From NCBI GenBank assembly GCA_963820395.1, contig CAWGAE010000025.1, positions 191,490 through 255,489 on the forward strand: a DNA stretch of 64,000 nt. Reading direction: 5' to 3'. This document shows, in pieces, positions 62,559 through 64,000 of this stretch. The translations under genes were made by a program, and so were the position numbers. Source of the DNA: DATFVJ01 sp963820395 (GTDB taxonomy: Bacteria; Actinomycetota; Actinomycetes; Streptosporangiales; Streptosporangiaceae). Every line of letters starts with the position of its first letter. Positions within the stretch are counted from its first letter, which is position 1. Below the pieces are notes generated by a model, which was not told where the DNA came from, searched no databases, and was given only the letters and a program-made list of their open reading frames with translations.

Positions 62559-63842
62559 GTGGCACGCATCGGCGATGGTGGTGACCTGCTGAAGTGCTCG
62601 TTCTGTGGAAAGAGCCAGAAGCAGGTCAAGAAGCTTATTGCCGGCCCCGGCGTGTACATCTGCGACGAGTGCATCGACCTGTGCAACGAGATCATCGAAG
62701 AGGAACTCGCCGAGCCGTCCGAGCTGAAATGGGACAACCTGCCCAAGCCGCGCGAGATCTACGAGTTCCTCGACGGCTACGTGATCGGCCAGGAGAAGGC
62801 CAAGAAGGCGCTGTCCGTTGCGGTGTACAACCACTACAAACGGGTCCATTCCGGCGGCGGCGGTGACCGTGCGCGTGAGGACGCGGTCGAGCTGGCAAAG
62901 TCCAACATCCTGCTGCTCGGGCCGACTGGATCGGGCAAGACGCTGCTCGCGCAGACGCTCGCGAAGCTGCTCAACGTGCCGTTCGCCATCGCCGACGCGA
63001 CCGCGCTGACCGAGGCGGGCTACGTCGGCGAGGACGTCGAGAACATCCTGCTCAAGTTGATCCAGGCCGCGGACTACGACGTCAAGAAGGCCGAGACGGG
63101 GATCATCTACATCGACGAGGTCGATAAGATCGCCCGCAAGAGCGAGAACCCGTCGATCACCCGCGATGTCTCTGGCGAGGGCGTGCAGCAGGCGCTGCTG
63201 AAGATCCTCGAGGGCACGACCGCGTCGGTACCGCCGCAGGGCGGGCGCAAGCACCCGCACCAGGAGTTCATCCAGATCGACACGACGAACGTGCTGTTCA
63301 TCTGCGGCGGCGCGTTCGCCGGTCTCGAGAAGATCATCGAGCATCGGATCGGCCGTAAGGGCATCGGCTTCAACGCGGTGCTGCGGTCCAAGGACGACCG
63401 GATCTCGCCCGACGCCTTCGCCGACGTGATGCCGGAGGATCTGCTCAAGTTCGGCATGATCCCTGAGTTCGTCGGCAGGCTTCCGGTGATCACCAGCGTG
63501 CACAATCTCGACAGGGAGGCCCTCATCCTCATCCTGACCGAGCCGCGCAACGCGCTCGTCAGGCAGTACCACCGGCTGTTCGAGCTGGACAACGTGGACC
63601 TGGAGTTCACCGAGGACGCACTCGAAGCCATCGCCGACCAGGCGATCCTGCGGGGCACCGGTGCCCGCGGGCTTCGGGCAATCATGGAAGAAGTCCTCTT
63701 GTCCGTGATGTACGAGGTGCCGAGCCGTGAGGACGTCGAACGCGTTGTGATCACTGGCGCAGCCGTTCTGGAGCATGTCAACCCGACTCTTGTGCCGCGC
63801 GAGCTGCCGGCCAAGCGGACCCCGCGGGAGAAGTCGGCCTGA
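62559..63842 (+). CDS. clpX: ATP-dependent Clp protease ATP-binding subunit ClpX
   Basis: 427 aa. Zinc-binding domain LKCSFCGKSQKQVKKLIAGP with CDECIDLC, Walker A LLLGPTGSGKTLLAQTLAKL, Walker B ETGIIYIDEVDKIARKSENP, the RKH pore-loop context GRKHPHQEFIQIDTTNVLFI, the ClpP-binding loop IGRKGIGFNAVL (IGF) and sensor 2 GTGARGLRAIMEEVL. Unfolds and feeds substrates to ClpP1P2. GTG start with AAAGGAG 10 nt upstream. Same operon direction as clpP1-clpP2, ~145 bp after clpP2. Confidence 0.96.
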   Translation: MARIGDGGDLLKCSFCGKSQKQVKKLIAGPGVYICDECIDLCNEIIEEELAEPSELKWDNLPKPREIYEFLDGYVIGQEKAKKALSVAVYNHYKRVHSGGGGDRAREDAVELAKSNILLLGPTGSGKTLLAQTLAKLLNVPFAIADATALTEAGYVGEDVENILLKLIQAADYDVKKAETGIIYIDEVDKIARKSENPSITRDVSGEGVQQALLKILEGTTASVPPQGGRKHPHQEFIQIDTTNVLFICGGAFAGLEKIIEHRIGRKGIGFNAVLRSKDDRISPDAFADVMPEDLLKFGMIPEFVGRLPVITSVHNLDREALILILTEPRNALVRQYHRLFELDNVDLEFTEDALEAIADQAILRGTGARGLRAIMEEVLLSVMYEVPSREDVERVVITGAAVLEHVNPTLVPRELPAKRTPREKSA

Positions 63843-64000
63843 GCGGACGGTCCGCCGTCGGCGAATCAGCTGGAAATCGACGCGGGCACGTCTGCGGCCT
63901 AGTATGAGCTGTGGAGAAACAAGCCGTTTCTCGTGGTTCTCCCTGTCATTTTGCTGGTAGCGGGGGTCTGGGGTTAATGCGACTTGACCAAGTTGATCTT
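63843..64000. other. Region after clpX
   Basis: No supported gene before the window ends. A short frame (WRNKPFLVVLPVILLVAGVWG, 63910-63978) would be a single TM helix but has no ATG/GTG/TTG start in place and no ribosome site. Confidence 0.4.

Noticed and set aside
62481..63776. 431-codon minus-strand frame opposite clpX
   Set aside because: Antisense shadow of a conserved gene.
63910..63978. Single-TM micropeptide after clpX
   Set aside because: No standard start codon or ribosome site in frame.

Overview
This is 64 kb of very GC-rich actinobacterial chromosome. The evidence is pervasive GC-rich third codon positions, the conserved block tRNA-Pro / tRNA-Gly / tig / clpP1 / clpP2 / clpX, a fused CydD-CydC exporter, a LAL-type LuxR regulator, SpoIIE-type phosphatase signalling, and a decayed pSAM2-like integrative element (rep-xis-int) next to a tRNA gene. 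I cannot name the species; a filamentous actinomycete (Streptomyces or Streptosporangiales-like) is the best guess.

Layout. 1-8.2 kb: ordinary metabolic and membrane genes (spermidine-synthase-like protein, LigB-type dioxygenase, DHA2 MFS exporter, small CBM48 protein, AI-2E-type permease, methyltransferase) with two small gene remnants. 8.2-14.4 kb: a minisatellite, then a ruined cytochrome bd oxidase locus in which cydA and cydB are fragments while the large cydDC fusion is intact. 14.4-18.3 kb: DedA protein, SDR oxidoreductase, acyl-CoA synthetase. 18.3-27 kb: an insertion-sequence pile-up (IS1380, ISAzo13, and an IS3 element that itself carries an IS66 and an IS30). 21.4-30.9 kb, minus strand: a dnaK-grpE-dnaJ-cbpM-clpB-trx chaperone operon in which dnaK and grpE are intact, dnaJ is frameshifted, cbpM is split by the IS3 nest, clpB has lost both ATPase domains and trx is broken. 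31-43 kb: a cas3-like remnant, a cupin protein, a PAS-GAF-SpoIIE phosphatase, 6-phosphogluconate dehydrogenase, a group II intron 5' remnant, a cupredoxin lipoprotein, and an IS110 element cut by a second IS3 copy and by a 289-bp MITE. 43-51 kb: LAL regulator, a cupin-DUF1059 gene with a frameshifted SnoaL-like partner, and the integrative-element remnant ending at tRNA-Gly. 51-64 kb: tRNA-Pro, L-2-hydroxyglutarate oxidase, two paralogous membrane-anchored esterases, an IS630 interrupted by a second IS66, and then the intact protein-quality-control block tig-clpP1-clpP2-clpX.

The main theme is accessory-genome decay beside conserved core genes. Most elements show terminal repeats and matching target duplications, so the order of insertion can be read directly. 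The dead genes mostly carry one-base frameshifts; some could be assembly errors, but the deletions (clpB, cydB), split genes and lost active-site residues (the CydA heme ligand) cannot. I found no intact, clearly undescribed multi-gene system. The most unusual items are the three-layer IS nest inside the chaperone operon, the MITE, the trigger factor whose repeat tail has switched reading frame, and the traces of a CRISPR helicase and a group II intron.
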